Below, piece after piece: positions 1-9,200 of a DNA stretch of 64,000 nt (its first letter is position 1; each line of letters opens with the position of its first letter). Source of the stretch: Clostridia bacterium. Lineage in GTDB: Bacteria > Bacillota > Clostridia > Oscillospirales > Acutalibacteraceae. Below the pieces are notes generated by a model that was not told the DNA's origin, searched no databases, and saw only the letters and a program-made list of their open reading frames with translations. The DNA lies in contig JAFSBZ010000014.1 in assembly GCA_017437005.1 (NCBI GenBank), forward strand, positions 1 through 64,000, given 5' to 3'. The position numbers were made by a program, and so were the translations under genes.

Positions 1-193
1 TGTGCTCCGGAATAACCTTGCTCTTGTTCTAAAGGCGTGATTTTCTCAACATACCGTCCCTCGAGCTTTCCCACAACGCTAATTATATCATGGTTTCATT
101 TTGTTGTGTGTGATGGTATATCATGCGGTGTTCTGTTGTGTCATGGATTGAAGTTTCTTTCAAACTGTACATCGGTATCGCCGTCCCCCTTCT
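1..193. other. Window-edge stretch without a supportable gene
   Basis: No gene can be supported here. On the minus strand one frame (containing ISVVGKLEGRY) stays open from about position 95 to the left edge, but it has no ATG with a ribosome site, so at best it is the beginning of a gene lying mostly outside the window. The ten bases at 179-188 (minus strand GGGGACGGCG) equal the first half of the REP-like repeats described further on and could be a relic of one. Confidence 0.3.
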
Positions 194-230
194 AAAAAAA
201 GCAAAAAGCGACCTGTAAAATACAGATCGC
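194..230 (-). terminator. Rho-independent terminator of the deacetylase gene
   Basis: Nine-base-pair stem (208-216 with 222-230, one G-U pair) with a five-base loop, followed on the minus strand by T runs (207-203 and 200-194). It lies about 95 bases after the stop codon of the deacetylase gene. Confidence 0.75.
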
Positions 231-325
231 CTCTAAAACTTAAACTATATAAAATTTAACAGACCGTGATCTGTCACACATAATTACTATAAGTTTAATA
301 TAACATATTAGGAAGGTTTTGTCAA

Positions 326-1351
326 TTAATTCCCTACAGTTTGATGAAAACCATAGCTTTCGGCAGTAAGCGGTGCAAAGCGAAAGCCCATAGCAGACAA
401 CCCCTCAATTATTGTGGGTAGTGCCTCAACCGTTGTGGTTTTTTTCTCGGTGTCGTGCATTAGCACACAAATACTGTTTTTACCGCGTGCCCGACTTAAA
501 ACGTTAGTGGCTATTGTCTCGGCAGGCACAACCGAAGCGTCAGCATCACCCGACACTACGTTCCAGTCAAAATAAGAATATCCAAGGCTTGTCATTCTAT
601 CCGTTAAATCGGTCATTATCCCTTTGCGATATTGTGCGCTTATTTTATTACTGCTGCCACCGGGAAAACGCATAATATTTGTACGAATACCCGTTTTTTC
701 ATAAACGATATCCGATATATGCTTGATATCACTTAAATAGTTGTTAACGTTTTTATAAATAACGTCATATTTATGCGTTGCAGAATGAAGCCCTATAGCG
801 TGACCTCGGTTTACAATTTGCGGTATGTATTCAGTTCGGGCTGTACCCACAACAAAAAATGTTGCCTTAATGCCATAGGTATCAAGTATATCAAGTATTT
901 TGAGTGTATTATTTGATGGACCATCGTCAAACGTAAGATAGCAGATACCACCCTCGGCGGTATCTGCCTGATTTACAAGATTTAGCCTGATTGAGTCTTG
1001 CAACTCATTACGCTTTGCCATTAGCTGTTCAATTTCTGCTTTTAAACTACTGTTTTCACCCTCAAGACGAGCCTTTTCGTCAAGCGCTGCTTGCAATTGT
1101 GACCTTAACTCTGCTTTTTCCTGTTCGCTTAAAATTACGTCAGAATCATAATTTTCGATTTTTTGGTTTAATTCATCAATCTTTTTTTGCGCCTCATTAA
1201 GCTTGCTGTTGTTATCAGAAAGAGCTGACGATACTGCAACATAATCGTTGTGCTTTTCGTAAGAAAAATACGAAACACCAGAAAGCGCCGCCACCAGCAA
1301 AAATATTATAAATAAAAACAGTATATTTGTTTTTTGCTTAAAAAAATTCAT
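326..1351 (-). CDS. Membrane-anchored polysaccharide (peptidoglycan) deacetylase, NodB family
   Basis: 341 residues. A signal anchor (about residues 9-27) is followed by a long coiled coil (about 40-125, rich in E, K, Q, L) and a C-terminal NodB deacetylase domain. The family motifs are visible: TFDDGPS near residue 142 (catalytic Asp and first metal ligand), HSATH near 189 (the two metal-binding His), RFPGG near 225 and LMHD near 298. Such enzymes remove N-acetyl groups from cell-wall or exported glycans outside the membrane, usually giving lysozyme resistance. The coiled coil probably holds the enzyme away from the membrane or dimerises it. The gene has its own terminator, and the LytTR operon upstream on the same strand ends 61 bases before it. 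The exact substrate (GlcNAc or MurNAc in peptidoglycan, or another glycan) cannot be read from sequence. Confidence 0.88.
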   Translation of the reverse strand: MNFFKQKTNILFLFIIFLLVAALSGVSYFSYEKHNDYVAVSSALSDNNSKLNEAQKKIDELNQKIENYDSDVILSEQEKAELRSQLQAALDEKARLEGENSSLKAEIEQLMAKRNELQDSIRLNLVNQADTAEGGICYLTFDDGPSNNTLKILDILDTYGIKATFFVVGTARTEYIPQIVNRGHAIGLHSATHKYDVIYKNVNNYLSDIKHISDIVYEKTGIRTNIMRFPGGSSNKISAQYRKGIMTDLTDRMTSLGYSYFDWNVVSGDADASVVPAETIATNVLSRARGKNSICVLMHDTEKKTTTVEALPTIIEGLSAMGFRFAPLTAESYGFHQTVGN

Positions 1352-1412
1352 TGCTATATCCCCTTGTATGATAAGGTAAGTATATCACACAAGAAGTTAA
1401 AAGTCCACAGCC

Positions 1413-1829
1413 TTATACTAATTTTTTGTTTAATTTTTTTGCATTTCCCTTTACGCACAAATAAACAATTCCCCATATAGCAAGGTAGCCAACCACAAAA
1501 ATAGCAGTAAATATCAATACTACCGAAAATTCAAATGGTATCCAACTATTTATAAGATAACATACAACATATGCGATATACAAGGATACCAACTGACAAA
1601 GCAGCCCCTTCATAGTGCTCCAATGCTCTATCTGGTTAAACACACTACTTCCCGCATGGACAAAAGCTAATAAATAGGTAGATACAACCGCTGTAAAAAT
1701 TTGTGCTCCTTCAAATGAAAAATTCTTTATCGTGTACGATAAAATCAAATATATTATCGCCATAATAATTGGTCCAAAACCGCCAAACATAAGTCCACGG
1801 TGCAAAAACTCCTTAACATATTTATTCAT
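1413..1829 (-). CDS. DUF3021 membrane protein, partner of the LytTR regulator
   Basis: 138 residues with four predicted membrane helices (about 13-32, 42-60, 72-92, 100-125) and almost no soluble part, matching the DUF3021 family. It starts on the last base of the upstream LytTR gene stop codon (TAATG overlap), so the two are translationally coupled. In Firmicutes these proteins sit beside a stand-alone LytTR DNA-binding protein. By analogy with LytTR regulatory systems such as HdrRM and BrsRM of Streptococcus mutans, where a membrane protein restrains the regulator, it is probably an antagonist or membrane anchor for the LytTR protein; that role is inference. Confidence 0.85.
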   Translation of the reverse strand: MNKYVKEFLHRGLMFGGFGPIIMAIIYLILSYTIKNFSFEGAQIFTAVVSTYLLAFVHAGSSVFNQIEHWSTMKGLLCQLVSLYIAYVVCYLINSWIPFEFSVVLIFTAIFVVGYLAIWGIVYLCVKGNAKKLNKKLV

Positions 1830-2260
1830 TATATTCCTATCCTTTCCTTAACATTCTTTATATTTCTTCGTGAAACATAATCAATATATCCGTTTTTAAA
1901 AATCACATTAAGCGTACCGCCTATACTTGCCTCAAATTTTTTAATTTTATTTATATTTGCAATACTTGATTGATTTATTTTTATAAAATTTTTATCAAGC
2001 ATTTCTTCAACATTATAAAGTCTTGATTTAATTAAATACCTCTCATTTTCACAAATTGCATAAAGCCTTCCGCCCTGTAGCGCAAAGCAATATACATCGC
2101 AAATATCAAGCTTTATAATATCCCCTCGCAAATACCCTACAAGCTGCTTTTTATTGTTTTGACACATACGCTCAATCTCGTTAATCAATTCATTTCTTTG
2201 ATGCGCATAAATTAAAATTTCTTCTTCACGGGTTTTATCTAGAATTACCCTGCATTTCAT
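1829..2260 (-). CDS. Stand-alone LytTR DNA-binding transcriptional regulator
   Basis: 143 residues: about 45 N-terminal residues of unknown fold and a C-terminal LytTR domain (about 45-140, with the typical stretches DIYCF-like, NVEEMLD, FIKINQSSIANINKI and VSRRN). There is no receiver domain, so it is not a classical response regulator. A strong AGGAGG site precedes the ATG at 2260. A promoter (TTGTAA at 2307-2312, TAACAT at 2284-2289 on the minus strand, 17 bp apart) is preceded by two identical 12-bp repeats 21 bp apart, the spacing expected for LytTR dimers. This suggests positive autoregulation of the LytTR/DUF3021 operon. Confidence 0.88.
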   Translation of the reverse strand: MKCRVILDKTREEEILIYAHQRNELINEIERMCQNNKKQLVGYLRGDIIKLDICDVYCFALQGGRLYAICENERYLIKSRLYNVEEMLDKNFIKINQSSIANINKIKKFEASIGGTLNVIFKNGYIDYVSRRNIKNVKERIGI

Positions 2261-2283
2261 ATGGTATTCCTCCTTTCAAGTGT

Positions 2284-2356
2284 ATGTTATCACTTAAAAT
2301 TCAACTTTACAACAAATTTTAATTATTCGGTAAAAAAATAAAACTATTCGGTAAAA
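2284..2356 (-). promoter_or_regulatory. LytTR operon promoter with two in-phase LytTR-type repeats
   Basis: Minus-strand -35 TTGTAA (2307-2312) and -10 TAACAT (2284-2289), 17 bp spacer. Identical 12-mers TATTCGGTAAAA lie at 2324-2335 and 2345-2356, exactly 21 bp apart (two helical turns), with the nearer one 12 bp upstream of the -35. This is the layout of a LytTR activator site. Confidence 0.6.
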
Positions 2357-2423
2357 TACCCTTTTATTATGTCGAAAAAGGTGTTATAATATAAACATAA
2401 TTATACTACAAAGGAATTGTGTT

Positions 2424-3554
2424 ATGAATTTAGTTAAAATTTTACACTGCGCTGATATTCACATTGGCGCCGCCGAAAGCTCATTAGGCGCTCTTGCCGA
2501 AAGCCGCCGCACCGAAACCCTTATTACTTTTGAAAAAATTATTAATCTTGCAAAAGAAAATTGTGTTGATATATTACTTATCGCCGGTGATTTATTTAAT
2601 TCAAACAATATTGAAAAATCATTTACCAACAGAGTTTTTGAGTGCTTTAACTCTATTCCTGATATTAAAATCGTATATTCTGCCGGTAATCACGACCCAC
2701 TAAATGCCGACTCACCATTTAAGAAGGAACAGTTACCCAAAAACCTTTTTGTACTCGATACAAAAGATTGTTTTGTTGAATTTTCCGAGCTTAACACCCG
2801 TGTTTACGGCAAATCATTTAAAGAGGTTTATATGCAGGGTGCTCACCGTTTTTCACTGAATGCCGATAATAATTATATAAATCTTATGTGTATCCACGGC
2901 GAAATACGCAGTGATTTGGGCTCTGACTACAACTCAATAACCGGTGATTTTATAAAATCCTCTAATATGGACTATATTGCGCTTGGTCATGTACACAAGC
3001 GTAGTGAGGTTGGTAAAATCGGCAACACGTACGTTTCTTACCCTGGTTGTCCTGAAGGTCAGGGATTTGATGAGCTTGGTGAAAAAGGCGTATACATAGG
3101 CACCGTTTCAAAAGAAAGCTGCGATTTACAGTTTGTTTCCGTTGCAAAAAGAATGCATCTTGCCGAAAGCATCGATATAAGCGGACTTTCTTCATCAAAT
3201 GAAATTGCCGAGCATATACTCAACGCACTAAAAGAAAAATACCCCGATAGCTATGCTGATAATCTGTATAAAATTATACTTACAGGCGCAATTAACGACG
3301 ACGTAAATTTATCACTGCCCGAAATTTCAACCAGACTTAACGATTCGGTTTATTTTGCTAAACTGCGTGACAAAACCGAATTTAAGCTTGATTTTGAAGC
3401 CTTGGCGCAAGAAAACACACTAAAAGGTATATTTGTTAAAAATATGCTATCCAAGATAAGCGACGCTGACGAAGAACAAAAACAGCTTTTAACACACGCG
3501 CTTAACATTGGCATTAAAGCATTTAGCGGAGAGGTAAATTATGATGAAACTTAA
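2424..3554 (+). CDS. yhaO: DNA repair exonuclease subunit, SbcD/YhaO-type metallophosphoesterase
   Basis: 376 residues of the calcineurin-like phosphoesterase superfamily. The metal-binding motifs appear in order: CADIHIG (near residue 8), GDLFN (near 54), GNHD (near 90), IHGE (near 155) and GHVHK (near 190). Together with the next gene it should form an SbcCD/Mre11-Rad50-like nuclease that processes DNA ends; the B. subtilis counterpart is YhaO. The C-terminal third is the less conserved capping region. A TATAAT at 2385-2390 lies upstream of the ATG with an AAAGGAA site. The gene overlaps the downstream ATPase gene by 14 bases, so the subunits are probably made together. Confidence 0.9.
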   Translation: MNLVKILHCADIHIGAAESSLGALAESRRTETLITFEKIINLAKENCVDILLIAGDLFNSNNIEKSFTNRVFECFNSIPDIKIVYSAGNHDPLNADSPFKKEQLPKNLFVLDTKDCFVEFSELNTRVYGKSFKEVYMQGAHRFSLNADNNYINLMCIHGEIRSDLGSDYNSITGDFIKSSNMDYIALGHVHKRSEVGKIGNTYVSYPGCPEGQGFDELGEKGVYIGTVSKESCDLQFVSVAKRMHLAESIDISGLSSSNEIAEHILNALKEKYPDSYADNLYKIILTGAINDDVNLSLPEISTRLNDSVYFAKLRDKTEFKLDFEALAQENTLKGIFVKNMLSKISDADEEQKQLLTHALNIGIKAFSGEVNYDET

Positions 3555-5898
3555 TAAAATTTATATTTCCGCTTTTGGCGGACTAAAGAATTTTACGTTA
3601 GAGCTTCACGACGGATTAAACGTTATTTACGGCAATAACGAAGACGGTAAAAGCACCGTTGCCGCCTTTATAAAAGCAATGTTTTACGGTACGGGCCGTA
3701 ACAGTAAAAATCTTGCCGACAGCATTAGGCTTAAATACACCCCTTGGGATAACAGCGCTATGGGTGGCAGAATATTTTTTGAACACGACTCTAAAAAATA
3801 CTGTCTTGAGCGCGAATTTCGTAAATCCGACTCTACCGACCGTGTAACGCTTACAAATCTTGATAGCGGTAAAGAGGTAGACGTAGGTGACAACATAGGT
3901 CAACAATTTTTTGGTATGTCTGCCGCCGCATTTGAACGTAGTTTATTTATTGGTAACGGCGATTTTATAAAAGATGATGCCGCCGCAGGCGAAATTAACG
4001 GAAAATTATCTAACATAGCGCTTACAGGTAGTGAAGATATTTCGTTTAAAAAGGTCGAAAAAAATATTTTAGACACCCGCAACAAAATTATATCTAAAAA
4101 CGGCAAAAGCGGTTCGTATAACGAGGATTTACAGGCTCTTGAATCGCTTGGTCAAAGACTTGAAAAATCGCAAAACGATGCCAGATTAAAGGCTCAGCTT
4201 AACGATAAGGCGCAGCAAAAGCTCGCCGAGCTTGAGCAAACTACCAAAGAGTACCAAAAGCTCAAAACAATCGTTAGCCGTGAGCAAGACATAAAAAATC
4301 GAGAAAAGCTTGCCGATTTTTTAGAAACAAAGCGCTCCCTTGACGATCTTAATCGTTCACTTACCCTACCCGATGGCACGCAAATAAACGAAAATTTTAC
4401 AAGCAAAATTGAATTTACTCTTGGTAAATATAATACCGCTTTTGAGCGTTGCAATCAAATTAATCAAGACATTACTCGAATTAACGATACTATCTCGCTC
4501 CAAAATATTTCTCCCGAAACCACCAAGCAACAAATTGATGAGCTTACAAAGGAAGCGGAGCTGTTTTCTCAAGAAAAGAAAATCTTTGAAATTAAAGAAG
4601 AAGACATTGCATCAAGGTTGGATGCATTAAATCAGCAAGCACAAGAAATGCAAAATAAAAAAGCGGCATTTAACCCACTACTACTGATTATATCAATTGT
4701 TTTGGCGGCGTGCGGTGGCGCAACAGCATTTTTTATATCTCCAATAATAGCAGCCGTTGTAATAGGTATTGCGGCAGTTTTACTTGCGCTTTCGTTTATT
4801 ATCAGACCTGTAGATAAATCAAAAATAGCCGCTTTACAAGGTGCGCTTGCGCATTTGAACAATCAGCTTGCCGAAACCAAGGCAGCCAAAAACTTAATGC
4901 AAGAACGCGTAAACGATATAACCGCTCGTATAAACACTTTAAATTCAGTACTTCAAACCGACAGTTCTATAAAACAACAACGTCTTGACGATCTTGCGCA
5001 AAAAAAGGACGCCTTACAAGCAGAGCAAGAAAAGGCAGGCGTTGCCAAAGACGAGGTTATGTCATTGTTGTCTGCGTTTGGCGATATCGACAGTATTGAA
5101 AGTGCGCAAGAAAAGCTTACCGAATTAAAGCAAAAAACCGAGCAACAAAAGGAAATAAAGTTACGTCTTAAAACCGCAAGTCAATATTTAGGTAATATTG
5201 ATTATGATGAGGCTCAACAAAAACTTGATGCCCTCTCAAAAGAAACTGACGAAAACATCGACTTTGATTCTGTAAAAGCAAAATTTGAAGCAACAGGTGA
5301 TAAAATCTCTACCCTTAAAGACGAAATCACCGCCATTGTAACCGAGATTAAAACTTCATTTAGGCACACCGAAAATCCCGAGGAATTAAAACGCGAAATT
5401 AAAACACTACAAGAAAAAGTCAACTCTAAAAAAGCCTTTTGCGATGCCGCTGACATTGCACGAAGCGTGCTCGAAGAAAGCTTTTACGAGCTTCGCCGTG
5501 GATATGGCAGCGAACTTGAAAAGGCAACCCACGATATATTTGCCCGTCTTACCAACGGTAAATATAAAAGTGTAAACATAACCGACACACTTGATTTATC
5601 AGTAGAAAAGGCCGATGTTTTCGGCACTCGCGAGCTTGAGTATTTAAGCCTTGGCACAACACATCAGGCATATCTGAGTTTGCGACTTGCAATTACCACA
5701 CTTATAAGCGACGGTTCTACGCTTCCAATTTTTCTTGATGACTCGCTTTCACAGTATGATGACACCCGTGCTGAAAGAGCAATTGCATTTTTAAAAGAAT
5801 TTTGCGCAGACGGTCAGGGCGTGCTTTTTACCTGCCATAACTCTATTTGTGATATAGCGCAAAATCAAGACATAAAAATCCAAAAACCGTATAATTAA
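3541..5898 (+). CDS. yhaN: SbcC/YhaN-type AAA ATPase of the nuclease complex
   Basis: 785 residues. The N-terminal Walker A GNNEDGKST (near residue 30) and C-terminal parts (ABC-type signature YLSLGTTHQAYLSLRL near 700, Walker B LPIFLDDSL near 735) form a Rad50-like ATPase head. Long coiled coils (about 180-370 and 430-640) lie between them. A hydrophobic hairpin at about 380-425 replaces the zinc hook of classical SbcC; this membrane-like insert is typical of YhaN. The ATG at 3541 lies inside the upstream gene and has GGAGAGG before it; an ATG at 3544 is an alternative. It works with the upstream exonuclease in DNA end repair. Confidence 0.9.
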   Translation: MMKLNKIYISAFGGLKNFTLELHDGLNVIYGNNEDGKSTVAAFIKAMFYGTGRNSKNLADSIRLKYTPWDNSAMGGRIFFEHDSKKYCLEREFRKSDSTDRVTLTNLDSGKEVDVGDNIGQQFFGMSAAAFERSLFIGNGDFIKDDAAAGEINGKLSNIALTGSEDISFKKVEKNILDTRNKIISKNGKSGSYNEDLQALESLGQRLEKSQNDARLKAQLNDKAQQKLAELEQTTKEYQKLKTIVSREQDIKNREKLADFLETKRSLDDLNRSLTLPDGTQINENFTSKIEFTLGKYNTAFERCNQINQDITRINDTISLQNISPETTKQQIDELTKEAELFSQEKKIFEIKEEDIASRLDALNQQAQEMQNKKAAFNPLLLIISIVLAACGGATAFFISPIIAAVVIGIAAVLLALSFIIRPVDKSKIAALQGALAHLNNQLAETKAAKNLMQERVNDITARINTLNSVLQTDSSIKQQRLDDLAQKKDALQAEQEKAGVAKDEVMSLLSAFGDIDSIESAQEKLTELKQKTEQQKEIKLRLKTASQYLGNIDYDEAQQKLDALSKETDENIDFDSVKAKFEATGDKISTLKDEITAIVTEIKTSFRHTENPEELKREIKTLQEKVNSKKAFCDAADIARSVLEESFYELRRGYGSELEKATHDIFARLTNGKYKSVNITDTLDLSVEKADVFGTRELEYLSLGTTHQAYLSLRLAITTLISDGSTLPIFLDDSLSQYDDTRAERAIAFLKEFCADGQGVLFTCHNSICDIAQNQDIKIQKPYN

Positions 5899-5901
5899 AT
5901 G

Positions 5902-5940
5902 TTTACGTCCCCTTTTTTAAGGGGGCGTAAATTTTATAAA
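5902..5940 (+). terminator. Terminator of the yhaO-yhaN operon
   Basis: Eleven-base-pair GC-rich stem (5902-5912 with 5921-5931, one U-G pair), loop TTTTTTAA, then TTTT. It directly follows the yhaN stop codon. Confidence 0.8.
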
Positions 5941-5948
5941 ATTTATAC

Positions 5949-5977
5949 TTGATTTTATCAACCTTATGTTGTATAAT
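5949..5977 (+). promoter_or_regulatory. Promoter of tRNA-Leu
   Basis: TTGATT (5949-5954), 17-bp spacer, TATAAT (5972-5977). The tRNA starts 22 bases after the -10 element. Confidence 0.75.
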
Positions 5978-5998
5978 AACCTTCGCACCAATAAATTT

Positions 5999-6085
5999 GC
6001 CGGTGTGATGGAATTGGCAGACGTAGTGGACTCAAAATCCACCGGTAGCGATACCGTGCCGGTTCGAGTCCGGCCACCGGCACCA
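5999..6085 (+). tRNA. tRNA-Leu (anticodon CAA)
   Basis: 87 bases including an encoded CCA end. The acceptor stem GCCGGTG pairs with CACCGGC (6075-6081), followed by A-CCA. The anticodon stem GTGGA/TCCAC encloses the loop CTCAAAA, giving anticodon CAA for the codon UUG. The extended variable arm (about CGGTAGCGATACCG) is the class II form expected for leucine. The T arm GGTTCGAGTCC is canonical. It has its own promoter and terminator. Confidence 0.96.
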
Positions 6086-6124
6086 AAGCCCCAAGTACGA
6101 CAAGTGCTTGGGGCTTACTTTTTA
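6086..6124 (+). terminator. Terminator of tRNA-Leu
   Basis: Ten-base-pair stem AAGCCCCAAG (6086-6095) with CTTGGGGCTT (6107-6116), followed by ACTTTTTA. It directly abuts the CCA end of the tRNA. Confidence 0.85.
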
Positions 6125-6157
6125 CCTCATCACTATTCACTTTTCACTATTAACAAG

Positions 6158-6192
6158 ACTCCTTGGGCTTAAAAGCCCAAGGAGTTTTTCTT
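6158..6192. terminator. Hairpin between tRNA-Leu and the convergent adhesin gene
   Basis: Inverted repeat with 13-base arms (6158-6170 and 6173-6185). Plus-strand TTTTT follows at 6185-6189. It lies 11 bases beyond the adhesin stop codon and probably ends transcription from both sides, although the minus-strand T run is weak. Confidence 0.65.
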
Positions 6193-6202
6193 GTATTATA
6201 GC

Positions 6203-9200
6203 TTATTTACTAAGCTTTTTAAGTTTTTTGCCTGTTGCAAAGATTATAGCTCCGCTAACAAACACAACTGCCAACCATCCTGTAAGATTTACGCTATCAC
6301 CTGTTTTAGGTGCTTCAGGTTCTTTTTCAGTATCGGGTGTAGGCTCTGGTTTTGGTTCGGGAGTAGGTTCGGTGTATTTATTGTTAAATACTATTTCCTC
6401 TACCTGCTCGGTTGCATTTTTGTACAGATACTCTACACTGTATGTTCCGTCAAGATTATCAGTTACGTTAACAGTTACCGTGTAAATAGTTTCGTCGTAA
6501 GTAATATCTTTGTCTTCACCACGGGCCTCTTTAACGGTAAGTACATATTCACCTGCAGCATCAATTGCTACGTTTTGGAATGTTATGTTACCGTTTGCAT
6601 CGTTTTTAACGCTTTCTAAAAGTTTATCGTTAAGCCAAAGTTCAAACTCAAACTCGCCGTCACTAAGCTCGCGACCGTCAAGTATCTTTTTAGCGGTTAT
6701 TACGATGTCAGTTTGTTTTGCCTTGTAGTTGTTTTCAAATACTATTACTTCTGCAGTAGAACCTGTTACAGTTGTATCGTCAACCTTAACCTCGGCTACA
6801 AGATTTCCCTTGCCGTTGTCGGTTACTATAATAACAACCTTGTACTCGGTGGTATCAACAGTAACGCCGTTGGCGTCAATCTCGTTCTCGTATACAACAT
6901 ATTCATATTCGCCAACCTTGTCAAAGATAAGAGTGTCAAATACTACCTTGCCGTCTGAACCATTGGTTGCATTATCTTGTACAACTGTGCCGTTAGCATC
7001 TTTAAGCGCAAACTTAAATTCTGCTTCAAAAAGCTCACGGCCGATTATGGTCTTTGTAGCTTCAAGTGTTACCTCTGCATTTTTGGCATTGTAAGCATTT
7101 TTAAATACTATTGCTTCTGCGGTTGAGCCGTCAACATCGTTGTTGCCTACGTACACCTTTGCATTAAGAGTGCCCTTGTTGTCATCGGTTACTACGATTG
7201 TTACATCGTATTTCGTGGTATCAACTGTAATGCCGTTTTCGTTAATCTCATCCTCGTATACAACGTACTTGTAAGTACCTGTGGTATCAAAGATAATTTG
7301 TGCAAAGGCTATTTTACCGCTACCGTCAGCCTGTAGGCTAAGCGCTACGTCATCTTGCAATACTTTGTCGTTATCAACGTCATAAAGGTCAAATTTGAAT
7401 TCTCCGTCAATAAGCTCACGACCTGTGAGTGTTTTAGTAGCTTCAAGTGTTACGCTTGCGCTTTGGGGTTTGTAGGTATTGGCAAATGAACCAACATTAA
7501 TTGCATCATCGGCAACGTCAATGCTGTTTACGGTTGCTACTAACTGACCGTTATTGTTGTCGGTTACTACGATTGTTACGTTGTGCTGAGTTTTGTCAAC
7601 AGTAATACCGTTGCCATCAACCTCGTTTTCGTATACAACGTATTCGTATGTGCCTACTTTATCAAAAGTAAGGGTGTTAAACTTAACTATACCGTTTGCA
7701 TTGTTGGTTGCATCGTCCTGAACTACTGTACCGTCTTTTTTAGCAAGAGCAAACTTAAACTCTTTGTTCTTAAGCGCTACATCACGACCTGTAAGTGTTT
7801 TGGTGGCTTCGAGTACCACATCCACGCTTGCTGCCTTGTAAGTGTTGTTGAATGCACCAATATTTACGGCTGTTCCATCAGATACAGTATCATTAACAGT
7901 AGCAACAAGACTGCCGTTTTGGTTATCGGTTACATTAACAATAACCTTGCGCTCGGTTTTGTCAACCGTGATACCGTTAGCATTTTTCTCGTTTTCGTAA
8001 ACAATGTAATTATAAACGCCTACCTTGTCAAATGTAAGGGTATTAAACGTTACTTTGCCTTCGGCATTGTTTGTTGCGTCATCCTGAACAATTATATCGT
8101 TGTCGATATCTTTAAGCGCAAACTTAAATTCTTTATCCTTAAGCGCTATGTCACGACCTGTGAGTGTTTTGGTGGCTTCGAGCACTACATCTACGCTTGC
8201 TGCGCGATATGTGTTTTCAAACACTATAGCATTGGCAGTAGAACCAGAAACCTCAACACCGTTTACTTTTATGCTTGCTACAAGGAAGCCTAACTTATTA
8301 TCGGTTACTGTTACGGTAATTTCGTATACCGCTTTGTCAACCGTAACACCGTTTTCATCAGTTTCATCCTCGTATACTGTGTAGTTGTAAACACCGGCTT
8401 TGTCGAACACAAGCTCTTCAAATGTGATTATGCCCGAGCCGTTTTCTTGCAATGCAAGTTTTACATCATCCTGTGCAATGGCATCGTTATCAATGTTAAA
8501 CAAATCAAACTTAAATTCGCCGTCGCGAAGGTCACGTCCTGTTATAGTTTTTGTTGCTTCAAGTGTTACCTTTGCGCTTGCCGTATGATACTTATTGTCA
8601 AAAACAATAGCATCTGCGGTAGAACCTATTACAGCTATGCCGTTTACCTTTACTTCAGCTATAAGGCTACCTTCGTTATTATCGGTTACTGTAACTGTAA
8701 CAGAATATCGGTCAAGGTCAACTGTAATACCGTTGCCGTCTGTCTCGTCTTCGTAAACAAGATAATTATAAACACCGGTTTTGTCAAAGGTAAGCTTTTC
8801 AAAGGTTATTTTGCCTTTACCGTTAGGCTGAAGAACAAGCTTTACATCGTCTTGCGCAATAACTCCGTTATCGGCATCATACAAATCAAACTTAAACTCG
8901 CCGTCAATCAGGTCACGACCTGAAAGTGTCTTGGTAGCATCAAGCACTACGTCAACGCTTGCTGCAGTATAGGTGTTTGCAAATGTACCAACGTTTACAG
9001 CAGCATCAGCAGCAACACCGTTTACAGTTGCCACTAACTGACCGTTACCGTTATCGGTTACAACAATTGTTACGTTGTGCTGAGTTTTGTCAACAGTAAT
9101 ACCGTTGCCGTTAACCTCATTTTCGTATACAACGTATTCGTATGTACCTGCTTTATCAAATGTAATAGCGTTAAACTTAACTATACCATCTGCATCGTTG

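Noticed and set aside
1..100. Open minus-strand frame with ISVVGKLEGRYVEKITPLEQ running off the left edge.
   Set aside because: No start codon with a ribosome site and too short inside the window to name; it may be real but cannot be supported.
2424..5898. YhaO/YhaN pair considered as a nuclease-ATPase antiphage system.
   Set aside because: Sequence motifs, lengths and the central membrane-like insert match the housekeeping SbcCD-like YhaO/YhaN family, and no defence genes are nearby.
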